IMG/VR virus record: IMGVR_UViG_3300025917_000032
Span: 1 to 45,623 of that record
Direction: 5' to 3' (one strand)
Origin: a virus
DNA length: 45,623 nucleotides
How positions within the stretch are numbered: the first letter of the stretch is position 1; each line of letters begins with the position of its first letter. Positions 1 through 6,897 of this stretch are shown piece after piece. Below the pieces are notes generated by a model. That model did not search any database and was not told the DNA's origin. It was given only the letters and a program-made list of their open reading frames with translations. The translations under genes and the position numbers were made by a program.

Positions 1-143
1 ACCGCTCATCTGCACAGTGCCGCGCCAACACGGCGTCCACGTCGCAGTCGTGGTTTACGTCCTTGTCGAGCAGCACGTAGCAGCCGATGCCCGGCGCACC
101 ATGCACAGCCGTCCACTGGTCCGGCATGTACGTGAACGTCGGC
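1..143. repeat. terminal overlap, left copy (circular contig end)
   Basis: These bases recur at 45481-45623. The copies differ at 16 versus 45496 (A/C) and 135 versus 45615 (A/C). The gene reading through the join stays in frame, so the simplest reading is a circular or circularly permuted molecule of 45480 bp whose contig ends overlap. Both differences change a residue: Cys/Gly at the first, Phe/Cys at the second. Population variants or end-of-contig errors are both possible. Confidence 0.9.
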
Positions 144-325
144 GACTCGCCGTCTCGGAGTTCCGTCGCGTTGCGCATGGGCACGATGCCGTGGCCGGTG
201 TCGAAGCCGATCCAGGTGCCGGGGAGCACGCCCCACAGCCCCTTCTCGACCACGATCTCCGTTGGGCGGTGAAAGAGCCGCCCGCGCGGGTCGCGCGTCT
301 CGACCCAGAGCGTGCGCGTTGGCAT
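1..325 (-). CDS. cysteine-rich zinc-binding protein, N-terminal part (continues at 45480)
   Basis: This is the first half of a protein of 212 codons that continues through the circular join to a stop at 45167. It starts at ATG 323-325, overlapping the TAA of the preceding gene (TAATG). The first 66 residues are an unrecognised region with aromatic and acidic character. After the Met encoded at 125-127 comes the shared part that leads into several Cys-x2-Cys pairs encoded near the right end of the window. The protein probably binds zinc. No specific family is recognised. Confidence 0.8.
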   Translation of the reverse strand, partial: MPTRTLWVETRDPRGRLFHRPTEIVVEKGLWGVLPGTWIGFDTGHGIVPMRNATELRDGESPTFTYMPDQWTAVHGAPGIGCYVLLDKDVNHDCDVDAVLARHCADER

Positions 326-1149
326 TACGCTCCTGCCTCCGCGAGCCGACGCTTCCGCTTCTCGGAGATTTCGCGCGCCTCATGCAAGAGCGTCGCGGCT
401 TCGTCCGCGGTGAGCGAATCACGCTCGGCGGCCGATGCCAAGGCGTCCTGCGAGTCCTTCTTGAAGGCGGGGTCTTTGGCGAACGCCGCGAGCTCAGCGC
501 GCTGCGCGTCGCTCGCCGCCTGCGCCACCGGACGCACCTCGCGCCGCGGTTCGCGACTCTCTGGCGCACTGCCGTTCCGCCCCTTGGCCTTCCACGACTT
601 GAGCATCTGGCGCACCATCGCCTCGGGCACCAAGTCGAGGATCGCGTTGCGCTTCGCGACGGACAGCGCCTTCCTGTCGGCGAAGCGGTCATCGACCGAC
701 GAGCCGTCGCGCTTGCGGAGTGCGTAAGGATAGAACGCGAGCCCGACACCCTCGGCGCCCGTCCGATGGTCCCGCGCGATCGCGACGCACTCGACGCCGC
801 GCTCGCCGTTCCGCTCGACCTCGCGCGCCTCGATGTTGTGAATCGGGAAGCGGATCGGGAAGCCCTGCTCGGCGCGGAGCCGTGCGAACTCCATCGCACC
901 AACGATCGACACGCCCTCGACGAGCGTGCCCTGAATCTTGAAGCTGTAGAACCACTCGTCGCTCGCTTCGCCGGTCAGTTGCTTCATGAGCTGCGTGTCG
1001 TCGCGCTCGCGCATGTACGCGGCGACCTGCGACGGTGTCAGATCGATGATTTCGGCCATCGCCGCGCGGCCACGGGCGAGCTCAGTGTCGTGCGGCACCT
1101 CGTCCGTGATCTCGAAGCCTTGCGAGCCGACTAACTGTGGTGCCCTCAT
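325..1149 (-). CDS. early protein, possible single-strand annealing/recombination protein
   Basis: The 274-residue protein has a conserved-looking core (about residues 60-190) and a charged C-terminal tail rich in Ala, Glu and Arg. The segment near 165-185 has a run of the type F-A-D-R-K-A-x5-A-K-R-N-A-I-L, followed by an acidic-proline turn. Similar A-K-R-N-A-[IL] segments occur in phage recombination and annealing proteins, and the position among early genes fits. The assignment is inference only; another early DNA-binding role is equally possible. The start ATG overlaps the TGA of the upstream gene. Confidence 0.55.
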   Translation of the reverse strand: MRAPQLVGSQGFEITDEVPHDTELARGRAAMAEIIDLTPSQVAAYMRERDDTQLMKQLTGEASDEWFYSFKIQGTLVEGVSIVGAMEFARLRAEQGFPIRFPIHNIEAREVERNGERGVECVAIARDHRTGAEGVGLAFYPYALRKRDGSSVDDRFADRKALSVAKRNAILDLVPEAMVRQMLKSWKAKGRNGSAPESREPRREVRPVAQAASDAQRAELAAFAKDPAFKKDSQDALASAAERDSLTADEAATLLHEAREISEKRKRRLAEAGA

Positions 1150-1349
1150 CTATTTCTCCTGCGCGCTCTGATGGCGCGCTTGGACAGCGTGGGGTTTTCG
1201 GCGATGCAGCGCCGCACAAACTGGCGCTCTGTTTCGTCGGGCCGTTTGACCAGCCCTTTGCCATAGGCCATCTGCGCGTGACGCAGGCACGGCTGATCTT
1301 CGCGGCACCCGCACTCGTCCACGGCGGCGTTGGCGTTAGGCGCGGTCAT
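1146..1349 (-). CDS. small early protein with Cys-x-Cys motif
   Basis: A 67-residue protein starting at ATG 1347-1349, which overlaps the upstream TGA as ATGA; its own stop overlaps the next start in the same way. The N-terminal half has a cluster of cysteines (C-G-C and a third Cys about six residues later) and the C-terminal half is strongly basic. A nucleic-acid or zinc-binding role is possible but not shown. The longer reading from 1532 is rejected because it overlaps the upstream gene. Confidence 0.7.
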   Translation of the reverse strand: MTAPNANAAVDECGCREDQPCLRHAQMAYGKGLVKRPDETERQFVRRCIAENPTLSKRAIRARRRNR

Positions 1350-2068
1350 ACGACGACGACCTGTGCCGCGACCTGCTCGGCCATGCGCTCGGTTTCCGTT
1401 CGGACCTCGCCTACCGTCCAATAGTGATCGTCTGAGTGGTAGGCGCGCTCGCAGCCGCGCTCCCTCGCGTCGCGCGCGCGGCGTTCTGGCGACGGCGCGT
1501 CGCCGTAGTGCGCGCAGTCGAAGCCGATCCACCAGCCGTCATCGTACATCGCGCCCGCGAACGTGACGCCGCCGTGCACGTCGACGATATGCTCAATCCG
1601 GTGGTCGCAGTACGATTCGTCGCACGGCTCTGCCTTCGTGCACTGACCGTAGTCCTTCCCGTGCCACGGATGGTACTTCGGCACCGCGACGTACCCGCAC
1701 AGGTAGCCGATGCCGTTCTCGCGGACACGGCACGTTAGGCCGTGCGCGGTCCACTCGGCGACGGGCGGATCGGGCTTCCACTCCGGATCGGGCATGAGCT
1801 TGCCGTCGCGGAAGAAGTTTCGCTTCGTGACATTCTGCCCGCGTCCCCAATCGAGATGGCCGCCATGTTCGCCTGCGCGCTCCCAGAGTCCGTCGTACTC
1901 GCCACGCACGAAGACCGCGAGGCAGTAGAGGAAGCCACGTTCGCGCGCGCGGTCGATGTCGGCGATCGCCTTCTCGACCTCCGCCTGCGGGAACCCCTGC
2001 GGCACGAGCGTCGCGACCGACAACTCGTCGCCAGCGAAGCACGTTGTGGTGAGAGAGAGGATCTTCAT
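1346..2068 (-). CDS. early protein of unknown function
   Basis: A 240-residue soluble protein. The first third is mixed alpha/beta; the middle has many Trp, His and Cys residues (around 110-170, with C-x5-C and C-D-H-R segments) and a G-W-W-I-G-F-D-C run near 185. No family is recognised. Similar Trp/Cys-rich proteins are common among small phage accessory genes. ATGA-type overlaps with both neighbours place it firmly in the leftward early operon. Confidence 0.75.
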   Translation of the reverse strand: MKILSLTTTCFAGDELSVATLVPQGFPQAEVEKAIADIDRARERGFLYCLAVFVRGEYDGLWERAGEHGGHLDWGRGQNVTKRNFFRDGKLMPDPEWKPDPPVAEWTAHGLTCRVRENGIGYLCGYVAVPKYHPWHGKDYGQCTKAEPCDESYCDHRIEHIVDVHGGVTFAGAMYDDGWWIGFDCAHYGDAPSPERRARDARERGCERAYHSDDHYWTVGEVRTETERMAEQVAAQVVVV

Positions 2069-2406
2069 CGCGCTTCCCTCGCGCTCAACGCTTCGCCTAA
2101 CTCCACCGTGAGCCGCGCGCCGAGCACGGCCGAGTCGTACGCCGCGCGGGCCATGATGCGGCCTCGCACGGCGTCGTATTGCTTGGCCCGGTGCGCCATG
2201 TATTGCTCGTCCTTCTCGATGTACTTCTCGGCGGCCGTAACGCTCCGCTCCCGGCCCGTCTCGATGAGCCGGACGATGCCCGCGTCCTTGACTAACGCGC
2301 GCTCATCTTCGAGCTGCATTTCGAGAATCGTCGCGTCGGCCAGCTTCTTCGCGGCGACGGTGATCTCTAAGAGGCAGTCGCCGACAGGAGTGCCGTAGGT
2401 GGTCAT
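2065..2406 (-). CDS. helical early protein, unknown function
   Basis: A 113-residue protein starting at ATG 2404-2406, which overlaps the upstream TGA. The sequence is largely helical and charged (Glu, Lys, Arg and Ala rich), with no membrane segment and no recognised motif. The ORF could be extended to 2565, but that extension lies entirely over the upstream gene and has a shadow-like composition, so the internal ATG is preferred. Confidence 0.7.
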   Translation of the reverse strand: MTTYGTPVGDCLLEITVAAKKLADATILEMQLEDERALVKDAGIVRLIETGRERSVTAAEKYIEKDEQYMAHRAKQYDAVRGRIMARAAYDSAVLGARLTVELGEALSAREAR

Positions 2407-2954
2407 AGCGCCACCTCCCCGCGTTCGCCGAGAATGGCGTGGTACTCGTCCTCGAGCATCGCCCAGATCCGCTCGCTGCCTTCGGCAACGAGAATATTCG
2501 CCCACTCGTCGGCACGGAGGGCGGAGCCGCTCCCGTAGCACCGGCCAGCGGGCAACAAATCGCACTCGCCCGATTGCTGGCCATCGTACTGTGGATGTGC
2601 GGCGTGGTAGCCGACATCGATGCCTAGCAATGGGAGCGAGAGAGGAAGGCCGCTCGCCTCGCGGAAGGCTAGTTCACTTTCGAGAACGGACGTCATGTTC
2701 TGCGGCAGATACCAGCCAGTCTGTGCCGTGAAATGGGTAGCGCCCAACGGGCCGATGAGCACCATGCGAAGCCTGCAGGAGCCGATGCCGTAATTCTTCG
2801 ACGGATCCTTGTCCCGCTTGTCGAACGCGGGCGTGATAGTCATGCGCCGCTCGAACGCGTTAGGCTGCTCCGGCGGCTCGTCGGGCGTCATGCCCGGATG
2901 CTGGATCACGCCGTCCTCGTCCTCGTAGGGCATGTCGTTTGGCTCGAAGCTCAT
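2403..2954 (-). CDS. early protein of unknown function
   Basis: A 183-residue protein beginning at ATG 2952-2954, coupled to the upstream gene by ATGA. The N-terminal 35 residues are acidic and proline-rich (a flexible lead), followed by an alpha/beta core with two cysteines near 130-140. No family is recognised. The upstream extension to 3149 overlaps the zinc-ribbon gene and is not used. Confidence 0.7.
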   Translation of the reverse strand: MSFEPNDMPYEDEDGVIQHPGMTPDEPPEQPNAFERRMTITPAFDKRDKDPSKNYGIGSCRLRMVLIGPLGATHFTAQTGWYLPQNMTSVLESELAFREASGLPLSLPLLGIDVGYHAAHPQYDGQQSGECDLLPAGRCYGSGSALRADEWANILVAEGSERIWAMLEDEYHAILGERGEVAL

Positions 2955-3217
2955 GACGCCCTCGCGGGGAAGGTTTGCCACCACACGCGGAGCTTCTCGC
3001 GATCTTCGGCCATGCGCTCTGATTCGACCTGCCGATCCGTCTCGTCCGTCTCTGCGTGCGTCCGCTTCTCCCCGCAGTAGGGGCAGAATCCGGGGACATC
3101 GCAGCGCCGCGCGACGACGCCGGGATAGCCGCAGTGGCGGCACTCCCATTCGATCGGCTTCACGAGCGGCGTCTTGTCGATCTTGGACCAGAACACGCGC
3201 CAGGCTTCGATTCGCAT
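2951..3217 (-). CDS. small zinc-ribbon protein
   Basis: An 88-residue protein with two zinc knuckles: C-R-H-C-G near residues 26-30 and C-P-Y-C-G near 45-49, preceded by a further Cys. This is the standard treble-clef or zinc-ribbon arrangement for one zinc ion. The C-terminal 30 residues form a charged helix. The role is probably nucleic-acid or protein binding in the early phase; nothing more specific can be said. Confidence 0.75.
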   Translation of the reverse strand: MRIEAWRVFWSKIDKTPLVKPIEWECRHCGYPGVVARRCDVPGFCPYCGEKRTHAETDETDRQVESERMAEDREKLRVWWQTFPARAS

Positions 3218-3220
3218 GGT

Positions 3221-3460
3221 CTAGTATCCCTCTGCCGGATCTTCGCCGTTGACGACACCGGTTTGGCGCCGTAAGGCGAGCGAGCGTCGCCGGTTAGGCC
3301 GGAGCACGCGCGGGTCCTGGAGTCCGTCGTATTTGTGCCGGCGGATCGTGAGGGCCGAGAGGATGCGGTCGGCCAAGAAGATCACGGCGACCATGCCGAG
3401 CACGAACAGGAGAAAGAGCGGCGCGGCCAGCGCGTCGAGGCGATTGAATACCATGCTCAT
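3221..3460 (-). CDS. small membrane protein
   Basis: A 79-residue protein starting at ATG 3458-3460, overlapping the upstream stop. Residues 10-36 form one strongly hydrophobic membrane segment, followed by a basic cytoplasmic-type tail with many Arg residues. With the next gene it forms a pair of tiny membrane proteins in the early region, a pattern often linked to host takeover or superinfection control. That link is inference. Confidence 0.65.
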   Translation of the reverse strand: MSMVFNRLDALAAPLFLLFVLGMVAVIFLADRILSALTIRRHKYDGLQDPRVLRPNRRRSLALRRQTGVVNGEDPAEGY

Positions 3461-3645
3461 CGTGCGTCCTCCCTCGCTGTTGCCACCATGACCCAGCAGA
3501 CGAACGCCTCGGTGAACGCGAGCACGGAAACGAGCTTGGCTAGGCCAGGCGCTTCGATTATGCAGGCCACGCCAAATCCGAAGAAATAGATGCCGAGCAC
3601 CACGAACATGGCAGCGAGGCAACGGCCGAAACCGCGATCTGTCAT
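3457..3645 (-). CDS. small two-segment membrane protein
   Basis: A 62-residue protein starting at ATG 3643-3645. Two hydrophobic segments (about residues 9-29 and 37-56) are separated by a short polar turn. There is no lipobox or known motif. The short size and the position between early regulators suggest a membrane-active early protein of unknown role. ATGA overlaps join it to both neighbours. Confidence 0.65.
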   Translation of the reverse strand: MTDRGFGRCLAAMFVVLGIYFFGFGVACIIEAPGLAKLVSVLAFTEAFVCWVMVATAREDAR

Positions 3646-3872
3646 CGTGCGTCCCTCCCAATGCGGTACATGATCTCCGCTTCGCGCCCGGCGCTGTCCG
3701 CCTCGGCATCCTTCCCCATTGCGTCGTACACGGCCCACGGCGGCAGCTCGGTCGTCTCCTGCATCCGGAGATCGCCCCACATGGCGACGCCTAACCGGGA
3801 GGCTTCGGGATAGTCGGGCGCCTGGATCGTGCCGACGCACCTGCCGTTGAGCCACGCTGCATAGGTGCGCAT
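3642..3872 (-). CDS. small early protein, unknown
   Basis: A 76-residue soluble protein. The N-terminal pattern (R-T-Y-A-A-W-L-N-G-R) and the alternating hydrophobic residues suggest a small alpha/beta fold. No family is recognised. It follows the regulator gene directly, its ATG overlapping that gene's TAA (TAATG), so the two are probably translationally coupled. Confidence 0.65.
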   Translation of the reverse strand: MRTYAAWLNGRCVGTIQAPDYPEASRLGVAMWGDLRMQETTELPPWAVYDAMGKDAEADSAGREAEIMYRIGRDAR

Positions 3873-4102
3873 TAGGCCGCGCTCTCGTAGGCCGCGATAT
3901 AGGCGGCGATCGCCTGGCTGATGCGGGGACTGTGGCGGGCGCCCTTCAACACGTAGTAGAGATGCGGCTTGCTCACGCCGAGCATCGCTGCGTATTGACC
4001 CATCGTCAGGCCCGCCTGCGCGAGCGCGGCGCGCAACTGCTTGCGTTGCGCGGTCAAATCGCCCATCGTTACCCGCGCGTTGTTACGGTGTCCGTTTTGC
4101 AT
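3872..4102 (-). CDS. Cro-like helix-turn-helix regulator
   Basis: First gene of the leftward operon. The helix-turn-helix lies at about residues 28-60 counted from ATG 4102 (A-A-M-L-G-V-S-K-P-H-L-Y-Y-V-L-K-G), a clear lambda-Cro/XRE pattern. It faces the repressor gene, so a Cro-like early repressor is the natural role. The start is uncertain: the ORF reaches a TTG at 4117, which lies inside the -10 box and is unlikely; ATG 4102 would give an almost leaderless message; ATG 4066 would leave a leader of about 36 nt. Confidence 0.75.
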   Translation of the reverse strand: MQNGHRNNARVTMGDLTAQRKQLRAALAQAGLTMGQYAAMLGVSKPHLYYVLKGARHSPRISQAIAAYIAAYESAA

Positions 4103-4135
4103 GGGCTGATAATACAAGCCGTCAGTTACGGCGTC
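4082..4135. promoter_or_regulatory. candidate operator pair GTTACGGYGTC
   Basis: The 11-mer GTTACGGTGTC (4082-4092) and GTTACGGCGTC (4125-4135) are direct repeats 43 bp apart, about four helical turns. One sits between the -35 and -10 boxes and the other just after the expected transcription start. This is where a repressor or Cro would bind to shut off the leftward promoter. The repeats are seen in the sequence; their use as operators is inferred. Confidence 0.5.
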
Positions 4136-4137
4136 AA
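4109..4137 (-). promoter_or_regulatory. early leftward promoter (TTGACG-17-TATTAT)
   Basis: On the minus strand, TTGACG (4137-4132) and TATTAT (4114-4109) are separated by exactly 17 bases, a near-consensus sigma-70 promoter and one of the best in the window. Transcription would start near 4102 and run into the Cro-like gene and the whole leftward operon. Confidence 0.75.
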
Positions 4138-4188
4138 GCCCCCAGTTTCAGGGCTCTAACTCTTTCCCGCGGGGATGGGCGGTGTCTC

Positions 4189-4518
4189 ATGGTTCCAACA
4201 CCTGATGTCGATGTCAGCACGCAAGGGAAGCGGCTCGGCTTCTTGCGAAGGCGCCTCAGCGTGCGCCTCGGGCGGGATCTGGGAAGAAAGGAAGCGGGTG
4301 CCGCGCTCGGCGTGTCCGGCCAGACGGTGGGGGAATGGGAGTCCGATAAGAAGCGGCCGGACGTGGACCGTCTGGATGCGATCGCGGCGTACTACGGGGC
4401 TACGAAAGAATGGATCTTGTGGGGGAAGGGCGAGCCGCCGCGAGACGTGTATTTCTCTCGCCCTCCATCTCCCGGCGTCGACCTCCGTAGCAAGCGACGC
4501 CGGAGAAAGCAGGGTTAG
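4189..4518 (+). CDS. XRE-family repressor, probable lysogeny repressor
   Basis: A 109-residue protein with an XRE helix-turn-helix at about 15-77 (recognition part A-A-L-G-V-S-G-Q-T-V-G-E-W-E). The fold ends with the A-A-Y-Y-G-A-T-K-E-W-I-L-W-G segment typical of CI-type and SinR-like proteins, then a short basic tail. There is no peptidase domain, so it is not a self-cleaving LexA-like repressor. It is divergent from the Cro-like gene across a 70-bp control region. Its TAG stop overlaps the TAA of the convergent gene within one GTTAGGC word. Confidence 0.8.
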   Translation: MVPTPDVDVSTQGKRLGFLRRRLSVRLGRDLGRKEAGAALGVSGQTVGEWESDKKRPDVDRLDAIAAYYGATKEWILWGKGEPPRDVYFSRPPSPGVDLRSKRRRRKQG

Positions 4519-4754
4519 GCGAGGCGGAGCGCGGGGTCGAGTGCTCGCTGTCGGTCAGCAAACGCCTCGAGCGAATGCATGAGTTCTTCGTCGGCTGCCT
4601 CGGCGCTGACGGTGCAGGAGAGGATGGGCTTCGGGCCTGGCCCAAAGACGCGGATCGTGACGGAGTCGCCGACGCCGACTTCCGCATACACGCCAGCGTG
4701 GTAGGTGGCGAGATGGTCGAACAGTTCGTTCATGACTTCAGGAGGGAGCGGCAT
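4515..4754 (-). CDS. small acidic protein, unknown
   Basis: A 79-residue protein, convergent with the repressor gene and sharing three bases at the stops. A beta-like core (G-D-S-V-T-I-R-V-F-G-P-G) lies between two helical parts, the second rich in Glu and Asp. No family is recognised. Being alone on the minus strand between plus-strand genes, it must have its own promoter or use read-through; no good promoter is visible in 4755-4860. Confidence 0.55.
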   Translation of the reverse strand: MPLPPEVMNELFDHLATYHAGVYAEVGVGDSVTIRVFGPGPKPILSCTVSAEAADEELMHSLEAFADRQRALDPALRLA

Positions 4755-4922
4755 TGCAGGGGTTGCTCAGATGGCGGGGCGGCAAACATTTCCCCGGTAA
4801 ACGGAATGCGCAAGTGTCATGTGGCGAACATAGCGCCGGGCCGCGCCGCCGAAATGCCGAACCTTAAGCGTGTCCCAGAAGTGTATATCGATGTCCCCAA
4901 TCTGCACTTGCACGGAGCGACA
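4755..4922. other. 168-bp gap upstream of lipoprotein gene
   Basis: There is no ORF of interest here. It must hold the promoter for the plus-strand lipoprotein and perhaps for the minus-strand gene. On the plus strand a weak extended -10 (TGTATATC, about 4892) is visible without a well-spaced -35. A ribosome site (GGAG) lies at about 4914-4917, just before ATG 4923. Confidence 0.4.
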
Positions 4923-5198
4923 ATGCTATACCGATGGCTCGCGGTGATCATGATCGGAACGCTACTTGGCGCGTGCGGCAGCTCGACGGCGCCCGATAAT
5001 CCGTGTGGCTCGGCGATGGCCCAGGTCCGGCAGACGTACGGACCGCCGGCCAACGTCACCACACCGAGCGCCACGCGCGAGGACTGGTACTACCCGCCCG
5101 GCACGGTGGCGCCGATTCCGCCCAACGATAACGGCTCCTTCGACATGATTTTCGATTGGTCCACTGGACGCTGTACTACCTTCTCCGAACAGGGGTAA
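4923..5198 (+). CDS. small lipoprotein, BamE/SmpA-like, probable lysogenic conversion gene
   Basis: A 91-residue protein with a type II signal peptide: hydrophobic residues 5-15 and the lipobox L-L-G-A-C ending at Cys18. The mature part has a pattern of the kind V-x3-Y-G-P-P followed by a W-Y-Y strand and a final strand, which resembles the small BamE/SmpA lipoprotein fold. It lies in the same direction as the repressor with a good GGAG ribosome site, so it is probably expressed in the lysogen. Phage lipoproteins of this kind often block superinfection; that role is inference. Confidence 0.7.
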   Translation: MLYRWLAVIMIGTLLGACGSSTAPDNPCGSAMAQVRQTYGPPANVTTPSATREDWYYPPGTVAPIPPNDNGSFDMIFDWSTGRCTTFSEQG

Positions 5199-5200
5199 GC

Positions 5201-5398
5201 ATGCTGATCACGTTGAACACTGAGCCCGAAACCAAGCGCGCGCTGCGGCGCGCGGCGTGCGCACGGCTCGACGCGCTCTGGGACTCCGGCACGCAGGCGG
5301 ACCCGGAGGAAGCTGCCGAAGTCCTCATCGCCGAGGCGCGCGCGATCGCGGCAGCGTGGGTGAGGGCGCGGGGCGCTACGGCCGGAGCAAGAACGTAG
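5201..5398 (+). CDS. small helical protein, unknown
   Basis: A 65-residue protein starting at ATG 5201, two bases after the lipoprotein stop and preceded by AGGGG, so the two form one plus-strand unit. It is helical, Ala/Arg/Glu-rich and soluble, with one Cys. Its 3' end overlaps the end of the convergent lysis gene by 23 bp. No family is recognised. Confidence 0.65.
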   Translation: MLITLNTEPETKRALRRAACARLDALWDSGTQADPEEAAEVLIAEARAIAAAWVRARGATAGART

Positions 5399-5513
5399 CG
5401 ACCCAGCAGGCCAGCCCGGCCGCCACGAGATTCACGCGGCTCGAGACGCCGAACGTGGCGAGTAGAAAGAGCAGGAGCGCGAGGACAAGCAGGATGAGCC
5501 GGAGCGTGATCAT
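5376..5513 (-). CDS. 45-residue single-span membrane protein, last gene of lysis cassette
   Basis: Starts at ATG 5511-5513 behind a strong GGAGG site. Residues 3-21 are a Leu-rich membrane helix and residues 28-43 form a second, weaker hydrophobic stretch. It could be a small holin or antiholin by position and size, but no family is recognised. It is the terminal gene of the leftward late transcript and runs 23 bp into the convergent plus-strand gene. Confidence 0.6.
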   Translation of the reverse strand: MITLRLILLVLALLLFLLATFGVSSRVNLVAAGLACWVATFLLRP

Positions 5514-5923
5514 GGTGCCTCCGAGGATTGAAATGCGTCGATGATCGGCGCGAGGAACGCGGCCTCGGCCTCTGCGCGGCCTTCGTCGCCGGTCGCTGCG
5601 CCGGGTCCGTGGTTCTTCTGGATGCCGTATAACACTCGGGTCAACGCTTTCGAGAACAGCCGGCCGTGTGGCCTGAGCGACCATCGCCAGCATCGCGTCG
5701 AAATCGTCTCGCACTCGCGGCCTAGCGTGAGGACGTTCAGGAACACGTCGAACGCGCGGACCACGCGGTAGGGGTAGCTCCCGCGCGTCGCGGTCGATTC
5801 TGATTTGGCCGTGTCGGCCGGCGTCCACGAGGGTTGCGCGTGGCTGCCGCGAATGAAGAACACGACGGCCGCGACGAGGAGTGCCGCGATTGCGGCCCAC
5901 CACCACGGGCTCACGGCGTCCAT
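5510..5923 (-). CDS. membrane-anchored protein of lysis region
   Basis: A 137-residue protein from ATG 5921-5923 (a start at 5947 is also possible). Residues 6-24 are a Trp/Ala-rich membrane anchor followed by Arg and a soluble domain of about 110 residues. No lipobox or enzymatic motif is seen. The position next to the spanin-like gene suggests a role in lysis, but this is not demonstrated. Confidence 0.65.
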   Translation of the reverse strand: MDAVSPWWWAAIAALLVAAVVFFIRGSHAQPSWTPADTAKSESTATRGSYPYRVVRAFDVFLNVLTLGRECETISTRCWRWSLRPHGRLFSKALTRVLYGIQKNHGPGAATGDEGRAEAEAAFLAPIIDAFQSSEAP

Positions 5924-6423
5924 CCAATCGAGATGCCCGGACCCCAATGGAGCCGCCGATCATCAACCGCCGCGATCGCGCTCACTCCGAGCGTGAGGTG
6001 CACGTGCGAGAGAAAGGACGGCGGCTTCTGGCTGACCAAGCCCAAGAGGTGCGTCACGCTGTCGCCGCGCGCGTTCGCGAGCGCCCAGCCCGCGCGGCAG
6101 TCGGCCAGCGTGATCGTGCAGGCGCGGATCGTCGAATCGGCTACGGCGCGCGCGACGTAGACCGTGTCGTTCCGGGTGAGCGTGTCGTGCACCCGTGCGG
6201 TGTCATATCGGGTGAGTAGCTTGGTGAGTCGCACGGTATCTGCGACGTAAAGCGTCTCGGCGCGCGCCTCCTTGGCGGCGAGTACCGCAATCTGCGCTTT
6301 GTCCGCCGCGATCACCGCCTTGAGCGCACCGACCTGCCGTTCATGCGATGACCACGCGGCCACGCCCCCGAGTGCGAGGACGATGGCCGCGCCGATCGCG
6401 ATCAGCTTGTTCTCGAGCGTCAC
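5911..6423 (-). CDS. Rz-like inner-membrane spanin candidate
   Basis: A 170-residue protein starting at GTG 6421-6423, which overlaps the upstream TGA (GTGA). Residues 8-24 are an N-terminal membrane anchor, 28-60 a heptad-like coiled coil, then a Thr/Asp-rich part with a Cys pair (about 115-125). This is the i-spanin layout, joining inner and outer membrane during lysis of Gram-negative hosts. The end is unusual: a beta-rich G-P-G-I-S-I-G-W segment instead of the Pro-rich tail usual in Rz. No separate Rz1 lipoprotein was found inside or near it. Confidence 0.6.
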   Translation of the reverse strand: MTLENKLIAIGAAIVLALGGVAAWSSHERQVGALKAVIAADKAQIAVLAAKEARAETLYVADTVRLTKLLTRYDTARVHDTLTRNDTVYVARAVADSTIRACTITLADCRAGWALANARGDSVTHLLGLVSQKPPSFLSHVHLTLGVSAIAAVDDRRLHWGPGISIGWTP

Positions 6424-6593
6424 TTCCCCGACGCCTGGTTGAGTGCTGCAGCCTTGACGGCGGCGGCCGCCGCCGCGAGGTCGATCCGGAGGAACTTCGG
6501 ATTTCTCCGCAGGATGAACCACGCGCCGATCATCCCGGCGATACCGGTCCCGATGTGCGTGCTGATCGGATTGAACAAGAGAGTGGTGAGCAT
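6420..6593 (-). CDS. 57-residue membrane protein, holin-like
   Basis: Starts at ATG 6591-6593 with the same GGAGGCACC leader seen before the 45-residue gene at 5513. One hydrophobic segment (about residues 13-28) with Gly-rich composition is followed by a basic turn and an Ala-rich amphipathic helix. By size and place it could be a class III type holin; no family match is claimed. Confidence 0.6.
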   Translation of the reverse strand: MLTTLLFNPISTHIGTGIAGMIGAWFILRRNPKFLRIDLAAAAAAVKAAALNQASGK

Positions 6594-6603
6594 GGTGCCT
6601 CCG

Positions 6604-6897
6604 TTAGGCCGCGGGCGCCGTCGGTGCCGCGGGCGTGAGGGCGGCCGTCGCGGCTTGCACGGCAGCGGTGGACTGCGCGAGCGCCGCGATGGGCGCGTCG
6701 AGTGTCGCGGGATCGATCGACGCCGCAGCGTGCGCGGCAACAGCCGCGGTCAGGTCGGTCGTCGCTTGCGCGTTCGCTTGAACCGCAGCGGTGAGGTCGG
6801 CGATGGAAGCCATGAGAATCGTCTCCAGGTGCGTGAGGTGGGCGTGGACGTGCTCGAACGGATCGTTAGGCTCTCGTTTCACGTGGAACAAGTTCAC
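6604..6897 (-). CDS. Ala-rich coiled-coil protein
   Basis: The ORF begins at GTG 6895-6897, overlapping the endolysin TGA; an internal ATG would give a 68-residue product. The C-terminal two thirds are an Ala/Thr/Val heptad repeat (L-T-A-A-V recurring at about 35-60) ending in an Ala/Pro tail. Such short coiled-coil proteins often follow endolysins in phage genomes; their function is unknown. The TAA stop falls within a GCCTAAC word. Confidence 0.65.
   Translation of the reverse strand: MNLFHVKREPNDPFEHVHAHLTHLETILMASIADLTAAVQANAQATTDLTAAVAAHAAASIDPATLDAPIAALAQSTAAVQAATAALTPAAPTAPAA

Noticed and set aside
4889-4900. Promoter for the lipoprotein gene at TGTATATC
   Set aside because: No -35 at suitable spacing; too weak to list as a promoter.
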